A stretch of DNA of 64,000 nucleotides from Paenibacillus guangzhouensis (GCF_009363075.1 NZ_CP045293.1:1736001-1800000), one strand, 5' to 3'. Shown: positions 16,394 to 25,355, counted from the first letter of the stretch. Notes: generated by a model not told the origin, from the sequence alone. Translations and numbers: made by a program.

Positions 16394-16876
16394 CACGGTT
16401 CTAATAATCGAAATATTAAAAGATTTGAACCACGCGAACAAACATGTACAACAATGAACTAACGACAGCTGTGTTTACGACGACAGAACCAATATGGTCT
16501 ATTTTCTATGCATAATCGAAGTGCATTAATCGAGATTTTTCGAAATGGATGTCTTATAGGATGAAACAAAAAGTACCATTATTATTCAATAAATGAATCT
16601 ACAATAAAGAACAATCCTTGGACGGATGGCATGCTGTACATACTACCTAAAGAGAAATTTCATATGTCTGGACAAGGAAGAGTGGTGCAATTTGATGAGT
16701 GGATTTGCAATGAATATGTAACCCCACTAGGCAAGATAAGCGTATCCGTATCAGATTTTTATTTCTTGAATAAAGTAGCTGTTCACAAAGATAATGAGCC
16801 ATTGTTTAGTACCTAGATATTCTATAAAGTACGAACTTTATTGGCGAATTCGAAGAGGACAAGTAACAGCACATAA
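16394..16876 (+). pseudogene. Partial, decayed copy of the gene at 49990-50661
   Basis: Matches 50176-50661 with many substitutions, small deletions and a stop at the former FSTW tryptophan. About the first 62 codons are absent. The junction reads GTAAACTAACACGG, that is, CTAAC directly joined to the inner gene sequence. The downstream flank also matches the DNA after 50661, up to TCCGTTAGA and GATTAAGC, where the intact locus continues into a CJR but this one does not. Confidence 0.85.
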
Positions 16877-17191
16877 CACCGTAACTATGCTGCGTGCCGT
16901 TCGGCTCTTGGTTCGCAAGAAGAAGTAGGTAGAGAAGTGGAATCAGCTCACAACCCTGTGTAGCTAAATCCGTTAGACCCGGTGCGTATGCCGATTAAGC
17001 TCCCTCGAAATGATTCAGTTTCCTCACTCAGACTCATGAATTCGCAGGATTTCATCCTGTGTATGTATGAAAATTAGGATGTAGAAAGAATCGGTAGAGG
17101 AGGGATGGAGATTTGAGCATGCGGAAATAAAGGATGAGTAGGGACCACCCATATTGTTCCATATATGCACGTCTCCACTTTAACTTAGTGA

Positions 17192-17629
17192 TTCTCGCTC
17201 AGTTTACCAAGGTCTATAGAACTTACAAAAGATAACTTAAAAGTTCTATTGATTCATTACCACATAAAGCAATCCAAATTTACCGAACATATCAGTAATG
17301 ATCCATTCAGTTCGATTGTGGAGCCAAGTTTAGGGAAATTAACTGAGTTGTTCTCTGATCGTCAAGAAAATCTAATTTGTTTTGGTCATCACCATCCTAT
17401 CCATTTTTTTAATCATCAAGATCGAACGTACTTAAATCCAGGTTCACTTGGTTGTAATTATAAGCCGACTGCACGCTTTGCACTTGTTGATGTAGTAGGT
17501 GTTCAATTGAGGATTGAGTTAAATGAAGTCATTTATGATAATACAGACTTTTTAAAATCATATTCGATGTTAAATGTTCCAGATCATGAATTTATCCTCA
17601 AGATTTTTCACGGTAATCAGTTCCGTTGA
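17192..17629 (+). pseudogene. C-terminal half of a metallophosphoesterase (YfcE/MJ0936-like)
   Basis: The open frame lacks the N-terminal metal motifs (DxH, GDxxD, GNxD/H). It keeps LPRSIELTKDNLKVLLIHYH, then CFGHHHP, the GH-x-H metal ligands, and YLNPGSLG, the usual last motif. Closing residues look normal. A TGA immediately precedes the frame and no start with a ribosome site exists. A CJR lies seven bases beyond its stop, so it is a 3' remnant of a cassette gene. Confidence 0.75.
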
Positions 17630-17636
17630 CATTAAG

Positions 17637-17730
17637 CTAACGGGACACGTTAGTTCAACAGAGAGGGGAGTAGTTTGCTACGGCAGCTGCTCCTTGTTTT
17701 TATTAAGCTAACGGGCAGGACAACGTAATA
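17637..17730 (+). repeat. CJR complete (locus 14)
   Basis: L end CTAACGGGACACGTTAGTTC, type-C stem GGGGAGTAG...CAGCTGCTCC, TTTTTATTAAG, then R end CTAACGGGCAGGACAACG. Confidence 0.88.
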
Positions 17731-17778
17731 AAAGGTAGAATTAATTCAGAATATGGTCCTACAAAAGGAGTGCAATCA

Positions 17779-18087
17779 ATGAAGTTTTTCACGAAGGAAG
17801 TAAAGAAAATATTAATTGATGAGTGCTTATTTCATTGCATAATTAACCAAACGCCTTCAAATGAGTCAATAAGTTTTAAAGTATATCCATCAAACACCAA
17901 AACATCGTATCTTTTGATATTGTTTTCTTGGAAAGTAAATTGGTCTACCAACTTATGTAAACCGATTGCATGTGCTAGCTTAATTAAATATGCAATAAAA
18001 AATGGTTGGGATTATACAAAAGAAAAAAGAGTAATGAAATTAGACCAAGGCGATTATCTTGTCAATGAATTAAGATTAAATCCATAA
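17779..18087 (+). CDS. Small hypothetical protein
   Basis: A 102-residue basic protein starting at ATG 17779, nine bases after AAGGAG. A GTG at 17770 overlaps that site and is less likely. It has no signal peptide or membrane segment. The centre contains FSWKVNWSTNLCKPIACASL and the end KLDQGDYLVNELRL. It is the only gene between two CJR loci. I do not recognise the family. Confidence 0.6.
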   Translation: MKFFTKEVKKILIDECLFHCIINQTPSNESISFKVYPSNTKTSYLLILFSWKVNWSTNLCKPIACASLIKYAIKNGWDYTKEKRVMKLDQGDYLVNELRLNP

Positions 18088-18096
18088 TTAATTATG

Positions 18097-18112
18097 CTAA
18101 CGGGACATAAAA
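18097..18112 (+). repeat. CJR left end, truncated (locus 15)
   Basis: GCTAACGGGACATAAAATG, cut short after the first eleven conserved bases. It marks the edge of the IclR region, which carries no CJR until 21921. Confidence 0.65.
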
Positions 18113-18232
18113 TGAGCGGACTGCGTCAAAAGCCAATTCCTGTTTGGTGGCGCGAAATAACACTTCGATGCGACAGCAGAATTGCTGAATTTATTCGAGT
18201 ATAATACAGCTTGTAGAAGATAGGTGGAGGGT

Positions 18233-18982
18233 ATGGAACGAAAGTATTGGGTGCCGGCGTTGGAGCGTGGGCATGAAGTATTGGCTTGTATCGCATGTCA
18301 TCCTTCGAAGCTGAGATTGATCGACCTGTGCGCGGCAACAGGGATTAATAAGAGCACGATGTTCTCGCTCTTGCATACGATGGAGTCGCTGGAATGGGTT
18401 AAGCGCGAGAAGGGAGATACGTACGTATTAGGCTCGACGTTCGCGTATCTCGGCAACGCTTATTTCTCCAACATAGACGTCGTGAAGCTGTTTATGCAGC
18501 ATGCTGCCGCAGCAGTAGCCGTTGTTGGTGAAACGGCGCAATTGGCGCGGCTTGAGGGAGAGCATGTCGTTTACCTCGCGAAAGTTGAAGCACCAACACC
18601 AGTCCGTTTACTCTCGGAGCCAGGAAGACGGATTCCAGCGTATACCACGGCTTTAGGCAAGGTGCTGCTTGCCGCAAGGGGGGATGCTGAAGTGAAGCGA
18701 TTGTATCGCGATCAAGCCTTTCTTCCGTTGACTAGCAATACGTTGAAAGATATGAACGAGTTGCTGCTGCTACTGCCACGCATACGAGAACAGGGGTATG
18801 CTGAGGATCTTGAAGAGTTGGCGGCGGGATTCTGCTGCCTGGCGGTGCCTGTTACCGACGTATTCGGGCGCGTTCTCGCAGCAGCAAGCTTCTCGATCCC
18901 GACCGGACAATGGGACTCGAAGAAAGAGCTGGCGCGCGACGAGCTCAGTAGATTGTCGGGGCAATTGTCCTCGCTCTTATAA
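18233..18982 (+). CDS. IclR-family transcriptional regulator
   Basis: A 250-residue DNA-binding protein with the IclR layout. The N-terminal winged helix has LERGHEVLACI and CAATGINKSTMFSLLHTMESL. The C-terminal effector domain has YLAKVEAP, AYTTALGKVLLAA and FCCLAVPVTDVFGRVLAA, which line the small-molecule pocket. ATG at 18233 follows GGTGGAGG; the in-frame GTG at 18224 is an alternative. It converges with the DapA-like aldolase gene, a common pairing in sugar-acid pathways, so that gene is its probable target. Confidence 0.92.
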   Translation: MERKYWVPALERGHEVLACIACHPSKLRLIDLCAATGINKSTMFSLLHTMESLEWVKREKGDTYVLGSTFAYLGNAYFSNIDVVKLFMQHAAAAVAVVGETAQLARLEGEHVVYLAKVEAPTPVRLLSEPGRRIPAYTTALGKVLLAARGDAEVKRLYRDQAFLPLTSNTLKDMNELLLLLPRIREQGYAEDLEELAAGFCCLAVPVTDVFGRVLAAASFSIPTGQWDSKKELARDELSRLSGQLSSLL

Positions 18983-18989
18983 ATCAAAC

Positions 18990-19033
18990 AAGGGTCGCGC
19001 CGCATGAAGACGTTCATGCTGGCGCGACCCTTT
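18990..19033. terminator. Bidirectional terminator
   Basis: Inverted repeat AGGGTCGCGCC/GGCGCGACCCT with inner arms CATGAA/TTCATG and flanking A and T runs, between two convergent genes. It can stop transcription from both sides. Confidence 0.85.
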
Positions 19034-19047
19034 ATTATGTGTCCGAA

Positions 19048-19986
19048 TTAGAATATAGGCACGTACTCCGGTTCCGATGTGTTATTCATCAGGCCTGCTT
19101 GCGCTAGAATCCGCCGAAGCTCAGCCTTCTTGCTCTCTGGCAGCGGCAGTGCTGGAGCCAACAATTGTGTGGATATGTCTAATCCGCGCATACGAATGGC
19201 TTCCTTCACGACATTGACGAAAGGCGCATCAAGCGCGTACATGTAAGGGATGTACGCGAGCTTGCGTTGAATCTGTATGAGCTCATTCATGTCTTTCTTA
19301 TGGAAGGCGTTCCAGATGCCAAGTGTCAGTTCAGGCGCAAAGTTAGAGCTTGCTGGAATCGCGCCATCTCCACCGAGAATAAGCACATCAGCTAGATACT
19401 CATCAAAGCCCGCAAATACCGAGAAGTCAGGACGAACGGACTTCACCGTATGAATCATCTCACGCATATGCGCAAGGCGATCAACGGTATCCTTGATACC
19501 CACAACATTCGAATAAGTCGTTGCCAGACGTTTAACGAATTCAGGCGTCAGATCTTGACCCGTCAGCATCGGAAAGTTATACAGCATGATAGGCAGCTTA
19601 ACCGAACGAGCAACTCGAGAGAAGTGCTCCCATAATTGTGTCTCGCCTAGGGTATAGTAGGAAGGATTAATGACGATAACTCCGTCCGCACCTTCATTTT
19701 CCGCATATCTGGACAGCTCTTCCACTTCGACTGTGCTGTTAGCCCCTGTACCGATCCATACAGGCACGCGCTTGCCTACAGCTTCAACTGCGAAGCGTGT
19801 AACTTCCTTTCGCAGATCCATCGACATGTTGGCGAATTCGCCTGCGGTACCCATAAAGAATAAGCCGTGAACACCCTGCTTGATCAAGTGTTCAATGAGA
19901 AGGGTCATCCCTCTGCGGTCAAGTGTCATATCTGGTTTGAATATAGTTGAGACTGGCGGCATAATACCGCGAATTGGCAGGTTCAC
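19048..19986 (-). CDS. Dihydrodipicolinate synthase/N-acetylneuraminate lyase family aldolase
   Basis: A 312-residue TIM-barrel class I aldolase that joins or splits pyruvate with an aldehyde through a lysine Schiff base. The catalytic lysine lies in NVVGIKDT near residue 165, and the conserved tyrosine in MLYNFP. The pyruvate-binding loop is GTAGEFANMS rather than GTTGE. The barrel opening GIMPPVSTIF fits. GTG start at 19986 follows AGGAGTG. This is more likely a catabolic family member, such as a KDG-type or 2-keto-acid aldolase, than DapA, given the adjacent IclR regulator. Confidence 0.9.
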   Translation of the reverse strand: MNLPIRGIMPPVSTIFKPDMTLDRRGMTLLIEHLIKQGVHGLFFMGTAGEFANMSMDLRKEVTRFAVEAVGKRVPVWIGTGANSTVEVEELSRYAENEGADGVIVINPSYYTLGETQLWEHFSRVARSVKLPIMLYNFPMLTGQDLTPEFVKRLATTYSNVVGIKDTVDRLAHMREMIHTVKSVRPDFSVFAGFDEYLADVLILGGDGAIPASSNFAPELTLGIWNAFHKKDMNELIQIQRKLAYIPYMYALDAPFVNVVKEAIRMRGLDISTQLLAPALPLPESKKAELRRILAQAGLMNNTSEPEYVPIF

Positions 19987-20084
19987 TGTACTTCACTCCT
20001 ATCCATGATCTGACTTCATCGTAAAATAGAGGTGACTGGGGGATGTATTACAAATGTCACACTTCGTTTCAAATAGAAAACTAG

Positions 20085-20100
20085 GTTTAGTATACTAAAC
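20085..20100. promoter_or_regulatory. 16-base palindrome, candidate IclR operator
   Basis: GTTTAGTATACTAAAC is a perfect palindrome 99 bases upstream of the aldolase start. It could be the binding site of the IclR regulator encoded nearby. No second copy was found. Confidence 0.5.
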
Positions 20101-20205
20101 TAAATCATCACATACTTAAGCAAGTCCTCATTATCACAGCACTCCCAGATCGGCTTCTGATGAGGATAGCACGTCCTATCAGTCAGAAGCGTCCTGAGTC
20201 GCTTC

Positions 20206-20295
20206 TTAACGCAGCCAATGCAGTTCGCGGAATGTCTCAGGCGTCATATCTTCATATCGCTTGAACAGCGTGCCGACGTTACGCTTACGGGTAGT
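20206..20295 (-). pseudogene. 3' remnant of an AraC-type regulator
   Basis: The last 29 codons read like an AraC C-terminus, with NVGTLFKRYEDMTPETFR, the second helix-turn-helix and following loop. A stop in frame closes it upstream. A hairpin formed by AGAAGCG...CGCTTCT follows the stop. Confidence 0.45.
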
Positions 20296-20400
20296 TTACG
20301 TCAACAACCGATCCCGGAAATAAAGGAATTGAGTTGGCTAACCTCGAATAAGAAAATTAGATTTTGGGTCCGTTACAGGCATACCAATCTGGAGGTAATC

Positions 20401-21273
20401 ATGAAGAAGAACGAAATTCTAGATCTGCTAGTAACGTCCGGCCTTGAAGCATACAAAGACCGGTTCGATTCCTTGATCTTTCCTTCTTATCAGATTCAAT
20501 TGGAACCAGAGGAAGACTCGAACTTCCCCTTAGGTGTGAGCAAGATTGGCGGTCAACCGGATCTGACTGTTGATATCGAGTGGCCAAAGTGGAAAGGTTA
20601 CAACATGTCATTCATCGCTCAAATTAATCTTGCCGATCTGCCCGATCCTACTCCGCTTCCGCAGGGAGGTCTGCTTTCTTTCTTTTACGCGGTAGAACCG
20701 ATGTACGAAGATGAGGACTTCTATGGTGATCCAAACACATGTCACATCATCTTTACGCCGGTCGAGGGGCTATCAGGACTTACCCGCAGACCGTTGCCCG
20801 AACTCACAGAAGAAGCCATCTTTAGGCCAAACCGGGCTACGTTCTCGCCTGTACTTTCAGTACCTGCACCAGAATCGGCCTATTTGGAGAGCATGGGGCT
20901 TGGATGGAATGGGAACCGTGTAGACTTCAATAAATACTGGGAAGTATTTATTGAGAAGTACCGTGAAATCACTGAGCCTAGTGATACGGTGCACCGCTTG
21001 TTCGGTCATCCGGAACAAATACAAGGAGACATGCAAGTCGCTTGCGAGGTTATGACAACTGGACTCGCATACGAAATGCTTCAGGATCCTGGAGTCAATG
21101 AACGCGCTGTTAAGTCCGCTTTGAAATGGAGGCTGCTTCTTCAAATCGATTTCGAAGAAGAGAAAACCGGTATCATGTTCGGGGACGTCGGTCGCGTTTA
21201 TTTTTGGATCCGAGAGGACGACCTTGTGGGGCAACGCTTCGATCGGGTTGTTCTCGAGATGCAGTGCTGCTAG
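20401..21273 (+). CDS. DUF1963 (YwqG-like) protein
   Basis: A 290-residue soluble protein. The ATG at 20401 follows GGAGGTAATC, a strong site; the frame is open further upstream only by chance. Typical of the YwqG/DUF1963 family are SKIGGQPDL early, WPKWKGYNMSFIAQINLADL, GGLLSFFYAVEPMYEDEDF and a closing GDVGRVYFWIREDDL with FDRVVLEMQ. YwqG-type proteins are common in Firmicutes polymorphic-toxin neighbourhoods, but the function is not established. It is followed 43 bases later by an unrelated unknown gene. Confidence 0.88.
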   Translation: MKKNEILDLLVTSGLEAYKDRFDSLIFPSYQIQLEPEEDSNFPLGVSKIGGQPDLTVDIEWPKWKGYNMSFIAQINLADLPDPTPLPQGGLLSFFYAVEPMYEDEDFYGDPNTCHIIFTPVEGLSGLTRRPLPELTEEAIFRPNRATFSPVLSVPAPESAYLESMGLGWNGNRVDFNKYWEVFIEKYREITEPSDTVHRLFGHPEQIQGDMQVACEVMTTGLAYEMLQDPGVNERAVKSALKWRLLLQIDFEEEKTGIMFGDVGRVYFWIREDDLVGQRFDRVVLEMQCC

Positions 21274-21316
21274 TAAGAGGAAGTTAGCTATTGAAGTATA
21301 TAAAGGGGGATTTATT

Positions 21317-21805
21317 ATGAATATTGTTGTTGCGGAACATTGGAATCTTGAAAAGCATGAACTGCCCGGCGTTAATAGCATCATCTTTCCAAATGGCACT
21401 GTAACAATCTTAAGTTGTTACAGTGCATATAACCCCAACACAAATGAAAGTAAATTTTATTGCTCTCCCTTGTGTGACACAACCATTGAAAGCATATCAA
21501 AGTATAATGTTGAATGTTGGACGATCGTTGATGAATGGGTCAGTATTGATTATCAAGACGGGAAAATCTGTGGCGGTGATGGTCAAATGGGAAATGAAGG
21601 ATTCATTGCTTGTACGGATGCTGAAGACCGTTTGGTATGGGGAATATTTTTTGAAAATTCAAACCCTATAAAAAGCTTAGAAATTAAAGATAAAATCCTA
21701 ATCGCTATTAATGAGCATACCGAATTACAAATTGAAATCAACTTAGAAAACCTCACACAAATTAAAATGACTTCCATAAAACCCAAAAACGAGCCAACTA
21801 ATTGA
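21317..21805 (+). CDS. Hypothetical protein
   Basis: A 162-residue acidic soluble protein. ATG at 21317 follows AAAGGGGG with good spacing. It has a mostly beta pattern with aromatic strands such as ECWTIVDEWVSIDYQDG and LVWGIFFENS. Three cysteines occur in the first half. It lies just after the DUF1963 gene and may share its transcript. A small immunity-type protein is one possible reading of its size and acidity, but no family is recognised. Confidence 0.65.
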   Translation: MNIVVAEHWNLEKHELPGVNSIIFPNGTVTILSCYSAYNPNTNESKFYCSPLCDTTIESISKYNVECWTIVDEWVSIDYQDGKICGGDGQMGNEGFIACTDAEDRLVWGIFFENSNPIKSLEIKDKILIAINEHTELQIEINLENLTQIKMTSIKPKNEPTN

Positions 21806-21920
21806 TGAAACAAATACCAAGCACGAAATTTCCTAATATAGAGTACTCACCTAGCTCCTGCCAATTTCTCGATCCATGGATCGATTCGATCCGTGATGTG
21901 ACTTGGTTTTTCTTGTTAAG

Positions 21921-21985
21921 CTAACGGGACAAGACGCGGCTGCCGACATAAATCGGCAGCCGTGTTGCGCTATTCTAGCTAATAG
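21921..21985 (+). repeat. CJR, shortened (locus 16)
   Basis: L end CTAACGGGACAAGACG, fused directly to the type-A stem GCGGCTGCCG...CGGCAGCCG and GTTGCGC, then a remnant R end CTAATAGG. The usual spacer GATAGCTTAATAAATAACTAA is missing. Confidence 0.8.
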
Positions 21986-21989
21986 GTTG

Positions 21990-22448
21990 TTAATATTTAA
22001 AACTTAATGGATTCAATCGGCAATGGTATACTGAAAAATGAGTATAGCAAACACCCCTTCCTGCAACTGTGGAAAGGAATTCCAAGGGAGGTGGGATTTC
22101 TTCATAACTCAATTGAAATTCATCTTTTTTAGTAAGGATCGCATAAATCCAGTGGATCAGTTTGTTAACGCAGGCAATTACGGCTATTTTAAACGGCTTA
22201 CCCTCGGCACGTTTTTTATCGTAATAGGTTCGGAGCTTCTGGTTACGTGAGCTGCGTAGACCACAACGTACGGCCAAATATAAGATGGTTCGAAGTCTTC
22301 TGGATCCACATTTGGTAATCTTGTTCCGGATTGCTGTAAAATTGCCCGAAGAGAAGACGCTTGGGACGACACCGGCAAATGTAATGAGCTTTTTTGCATG
22401 ATCAAATCGATCGATCTCCCCGACCTCAGCGAGAATTGTTGCAGCAAT
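21990..22448 (-). mobile_element. IS110-family transposase remnant (C-terminal part)
   Basis: The open frame begins ATILAEVGEIDRF and continues through LITFAGVVPSVFSSGN, KCGSRRLRTILYLAV and YDKKRAEGKPFKIAVIAC. This is the transposase_20 domain of IS110/IS116/IS902 elements, with its helix-hairpin-helix entry and serine-containing GVVPS block. The N-terminal DEDD (RuvC-like) half is missing and a stop precedes the frame. It cannot be active. Confidence 0.85.
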
Positions 22449-22560
22449 TTAATCATGGTTTAACAAGTAGGGGGATGAACGGAATAGCACTTGGGATCCG
22501 AGTCCCACGGGCAGAAACGTTCGATACCCAGATACCTTAATCTTATGACCACACAAAAAG

Positions 22561-22617
22561 GAGGTCGACCAGAAAGTTCTGGTGACCTCATAATACGAAC
22601 GGGCAGTTTAGTTGAAG
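22561..22617 (+). repeat. CJR stem and right end (locus 17)
   Basis: A near-perfect hairpin GAGGTCgACCAGAA...TTCTGGTgACCTC, then GAACGGGCAGTTTAGTTG as R end. The stem sequence differs from the other types and the L end is not recognisable. Confidence 0.65.
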
Positions 22618-22688
22618 ATCAAGTCGTGGAGAATAGAGTGAAAAAGGATGAAACCGTTTTTATATTCTTAAAATGATCTCAATTGTTT

Positions 22689-23066
22689 TTAAACCCGTAC
22701 TTCACTCATCAATGCATGAATATTACTTTCAGTGTCTTTAAAAAATGCCATCCAGGTTTCTGTTTGCCCTATTTTAGCAACTACATGTGGTTCATCAATA
22801 AAAGTAACTTCTTTACCTACTAAGTGTTCATACGCATCTTTAATATTATTGACTTGAAAATAAATTACTGAACTTTTATGAGCGAATTCCTCGTTTTCTG
22901 GAAGTGTTAACATGAGTTGTAATCCGTTGCACTCAAAAAACGCCATACTATTAGTGTTAAATAATACGGAGAGACCCAGTTTCTCTTTATAAAAATCTAG
23001 TGCTCTATTTAGGTCATTAACAGGCACACCAATTTGTGCGATTTTTTGAATCATTTTAGTTTCCAA
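22689..23066 (-). CDS. VOC (glyoxalase/bleomycin-resistance) family protein
   Basis: A metalloprotein-fold protein of about 126 residues, one VOC unit. The opening KIAQIGVPVNDLNRALDFYKEKLGL is the first beta-alpha-beta motif, and the second half has VIYFQVNNIKDAYEHL. It ends TESNIHALMSEV, where the acid usually sits. A TTG at 23066 lies eight bases after GGGAG; an ATG at 23054 is the alternative. It lies 45 bases downstream of the AraC gene and is surely co-transcribed with it. Its substrate is unknown; antibiotic sequestration or an aldehyde or aromatic lyase role are possible. Confidence 0.85.
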   Translation of the reverse strand: METKMIQKIAQIGVPVNDLNRALDFYKEKLGLSVLFNTNSMAFFECNGLQLMLTLPENEEFAHKSSVIYFQVNNIKDAYEHLVGKEVTFIDEPHVVAKIGQTETWMAFFKDTESNIHALMSEVRV

Positions 23067-23111
23067 AGAACATTCTCCCTTCAAATATCTTTTCATCATA
23101 AGAATAAACAA

Positions 23112-23981
23112 TTATATTAAATATTTCTTATCCGATATCACCTTTTTTCGATATTCTACAGGTGACAAACCAACATGTTGCTTAAACATTTTGCTAAAAG
23201 ATACAGGGTTTTGAAATCCAAGTTTAAAGGTTATATCAGTCATATTATTATCTAGTTCTGCTAAGAGATGCTTTGCTTTTTGTATTCTAAATTCAGAAAT
23301 ATGCTGATGAGGAGTTTTACCGTATATTTGAGTGTATGTCCTTAATAAATGGTTAGGAGATAAACAAGCAACCTGTGCAACTTCAATTAATTTTATGGGT
23401 TTATCAAAATATGATCTAATATAGTCATGTGCTATATTTACCCTTCTATATAATTCTTCTCGTGTGGAATTACGAATTGCATTTAATGATTCAACTTCCT
23501 TGTATGTATTAAAGTGTTCGTGCAAAATAGATTGCATTAACTTATAGAATATCTCCTCGTAACCAATGGAATGAATCTCGAGGCTATACAATATCTGTTT
23601 AAATGTTACCAGCTGAGAAGATAGAGTTATATTTGTATGATAGGTTTTTTCAAAAAAGTCAATTGACTTTTTATCCCTATATGGGTCACTTAGAAGACTA
23701 TCGTTTGTTTCTTTCAATGAATTAAAAACTTCATCTGCAAACCCATCTTTAAAGAAAACACAAAAAGACTCCACAACCTTCTTTTCATCAATTGAAATTG
23801 TGTAGGAGCCTTCATTAAGAAGCAAGTATCTACTTTCATCAACGGCAAAGAATCCTTTACTAGTCTTATAATATGCTTTACCATTTGTAAATGTTTTAAT
23901 AGATAGTTGTCCAATTCCTTCCCAATAAAACTGGTCACTTTTTGCGTGTAAAACGAAATTGGTAGAAACCTTTTTAGTCAT
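23112..23981 (-). CDS. AraC-family transcriptional regulator
   Basis: A 289-residue regulator with an N-terminal ligand-binding region (about 1-180) and a C-terminal double helix-turn-helix. The DNA-binding part runs RVNIAHDYIRSYFDKPIKL, ACLSPNHLLRTYTQIYGKTP, then KLGFQNPVSFSKMFKQHVGL and SPVEYRKK, a complete AraC signature. The second of two ATGs (23981) follows GGAG. It precedes the VOC gene in one operon, and probably activates it. Confidence 0.9.
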   Translation of the reverse strand: MTKKVSTNFVLHAKSDQFYWEGIGQLSIKTFTNGKAYYKTSKGFFAVDESRYLLLNEGSYTISIDEKKVVESFCVFFKDGFADEVFNSLKETNDSLLSDPYRDKKSIDFFEKTYHTNITLSSQLVTFKQILYSLEIHSIGYEEIFYKLMQSILHEHFNTYKEVESLNAIRNSTREELYRRVNIAHDYIRSYFDKPIKLIEVAQVACLSPNHLLRTYTQIYGKTPHQHISEFRIQKAKHLLAELDNNMTDITFKLGFQNPVSFSKMFKQHVGLSPVEYRKKVISDKKYLI

Positions 23982-24096
23982 AATAATCTCCATAGCAGTA
24001 CAACATTATTTTTTTATAACTTAATTATACATAAATGTAAGCATAAATTCGAAACGAAAATTGATTTATTACAGTGATTATTGAAATGCAATTAAA

Positions 24097-24244
24097 CTAA
24101 AGGGACACTATAGCTTAATAAATATCTAAATCACGGCTGCCGGTATAAATCGGCAGCCGCGTTGCGCTAACGGGCAGGATAGTTGAATGATTTCGCGAAT
24201 AACTTAAGTCATGACGAATTTACGAAGTTCGCAAAAAGACGTTA
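24097..24244 (+). repeat. CJR complete, extended form (locus 18)
   Basis: L end CTAAAGGGACACTATAG, type-A spacer and stem ACGGCTGCCG...CGGCAGCCGCGTTGCG, R end CTAACGGGCAGGATAGTTG, extension TTTCGCGAATAAC...ACGAAGTTCGC to AAAGACGTTAG. The whole unit starts CTAA and ends TTAG. Confidence 0.9.
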
Positions 24245-24278
24245 GCCGAAAGAAGTTCTTAGTTTAGGAGGAGTCTAT

Positions 24279-25049
24279 ATGATATTAGAAAAAGTTATAA
24301 ATAGAATTCTAATACAAAGTGAATATAAGGATTTTGTTGATAAGTATATAGATAATATACTTACCGAATTTAAAGGTAAGATTCATAGCATTTATATGTG
24401 TGGCTCGATTCCAAAAGGAACAGCTAAACCTTTTAAGTCAGATGCAGACTTTACTATTGTATGTGTAAATCCCAAAGATATTGATTACGAAAGATTGTCA
24501 AATATTAAAGACAGGCTTTTAGAAGAATATCCAGTAGTAACTAAGATTGATACGATAATTTGCTCGATTGACGATGTATTAAGTAAACCAAATGAGTGGG
24601 GTTTTTGGGTAAAGATAATTTGTGTTTGCATATATGGTCATGACGTTGGTGAAAAAGTATCACCGATAATTATTTCTCCAGAGTTCATTTTAGACTTAAA
24701 TACAGAGACCAAGGAGGAAGTAGATCGGATACATAGTTTACTTTCTAATGCTAGTGATAACACAATGAAAACTAGATATATTAAAGGTTACTCTAAGAGA
24801 TTAATTCGTGCATTATACTCTTTGGTTTTAGAAGATACAGGTGTATGGCAAGATGACATTATTAAGATGAAGAATGCCATATTAAACTATTGTGAGATTG
24901 ACTCCGCTTTAGTTGATTATCTGTATGCTTGTTACTTGGATAGTAATAATGTACTTGTTGAAGAGTTTCTGGGAATTGCAGATGAAGTATATAGCTATTT
25001 TGAGAACGCGTTAAATGCAATGGCTGCTTCCAGAACTTCCTTCGACTAA
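24279..25049 (+). CDS. Nucleotidyltransferase-domain protein
   Basis: A 256-residue soluble protein with a polymerase-beta-type catalytic centre: YMCGSIPKGTAKPFKSDAD, giving GS at 42-43 and Asp55/Asp57, then ITKID-like VTKIDTIICS for the third strand. The rest is helical (RYIKGYSKRLIRALYSLVLE), resembling aminoglycoside adenylyltransferases of the ANT(9)/ANT(3'') general layout. ATG at 24279 follows AGGAGGAG. It is preceded by an extended CJR and followed by an attC-like palindrome starting at its stop. A drug or other small molecule could be its target. Confidence 0.82.
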   Translation: MILEKVINRILIQSEYKDFVDKYIDNILTEFKGKIHSIYMCGSIPKGTAKPFKSDADFTIVCVNPKDIDYERLSNIKDRLLEEYPVVTKIDTIICSIDDVLSKPNEWGFWVKIICVCIYGHDVGEKVSPIIISPEFILDLNTETKEEVDRIHSLLSNASDNTMKTRYIKGYSKRLIRALYSLVLEDTGVWQDDIIKMKNAILNYCEIDSALVDYLYACYLDSNNVLVEEFLGIADEVYSYFENALNAMAASRTSFD

Positions 25050-25143
25050 CACCATATTGACGCTTCGGGTCACTCTGAGAAGCGAGTGACAACATCCAGC
25101 CCCCTAAGCCCGTCGGGACGTCACTGCATTAGGTGTTCGGCAA
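25047..25143 (+). other. Imperfect palindrome with two paired boxes, attC-like
   Basis: Starts at the gene's stop codon. Box pairs AACACC/GGTGTT (outer) and TGACG/CGTCA (inner) have unequal spacers, four and about eight bases, and the interior holds further hairpins such as GTCACT/AGTGAC. This double-box, asymmetric layout resembles integron attC sites, but RYYYAAC and GTTRRRY are not matched exactly. Confidence 0.45.
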
Positions 25144-25191
25144 GCCTCACAACTATAAGCAGCGACTCTAATTAAAACATAAGACTATTGA

Positions 25192-25280
25192 GCAAACGGA
25201 CACGATAGTTGAATCATGATATAGCGGCAGCCGGTCAATCGATCAGCTGCCTTTTTCATTGATGTAACGGGCAGGATAAC
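25192..25280 (+). repeat. CJR complete (locus 19)
   Basis: L end CAAACGGACACGATAGTTG, type-B stem GGCAGCCG...CAGCTGCC with five T's, R end GTAACGGGCAGGATAACG. Confidence 0.88.
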
Positions 25281-25355
25281 GTAATACAATGCACACCATA
25301 TTGTGGTAAAATATTGCAGATTTACTTTCTTTTAAAATTGAAAGGGAGAATGTTA

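Noticed and set aside
21990-22448. An active insertion sequence
   Set aside because: Only the C-terminal half of the IS110-type transposase remains and no element ends are visible.
22491-22676. A 61-codon ORF covering locus 17
   Set aside because: It is made largely of the repeat's stem and right end.
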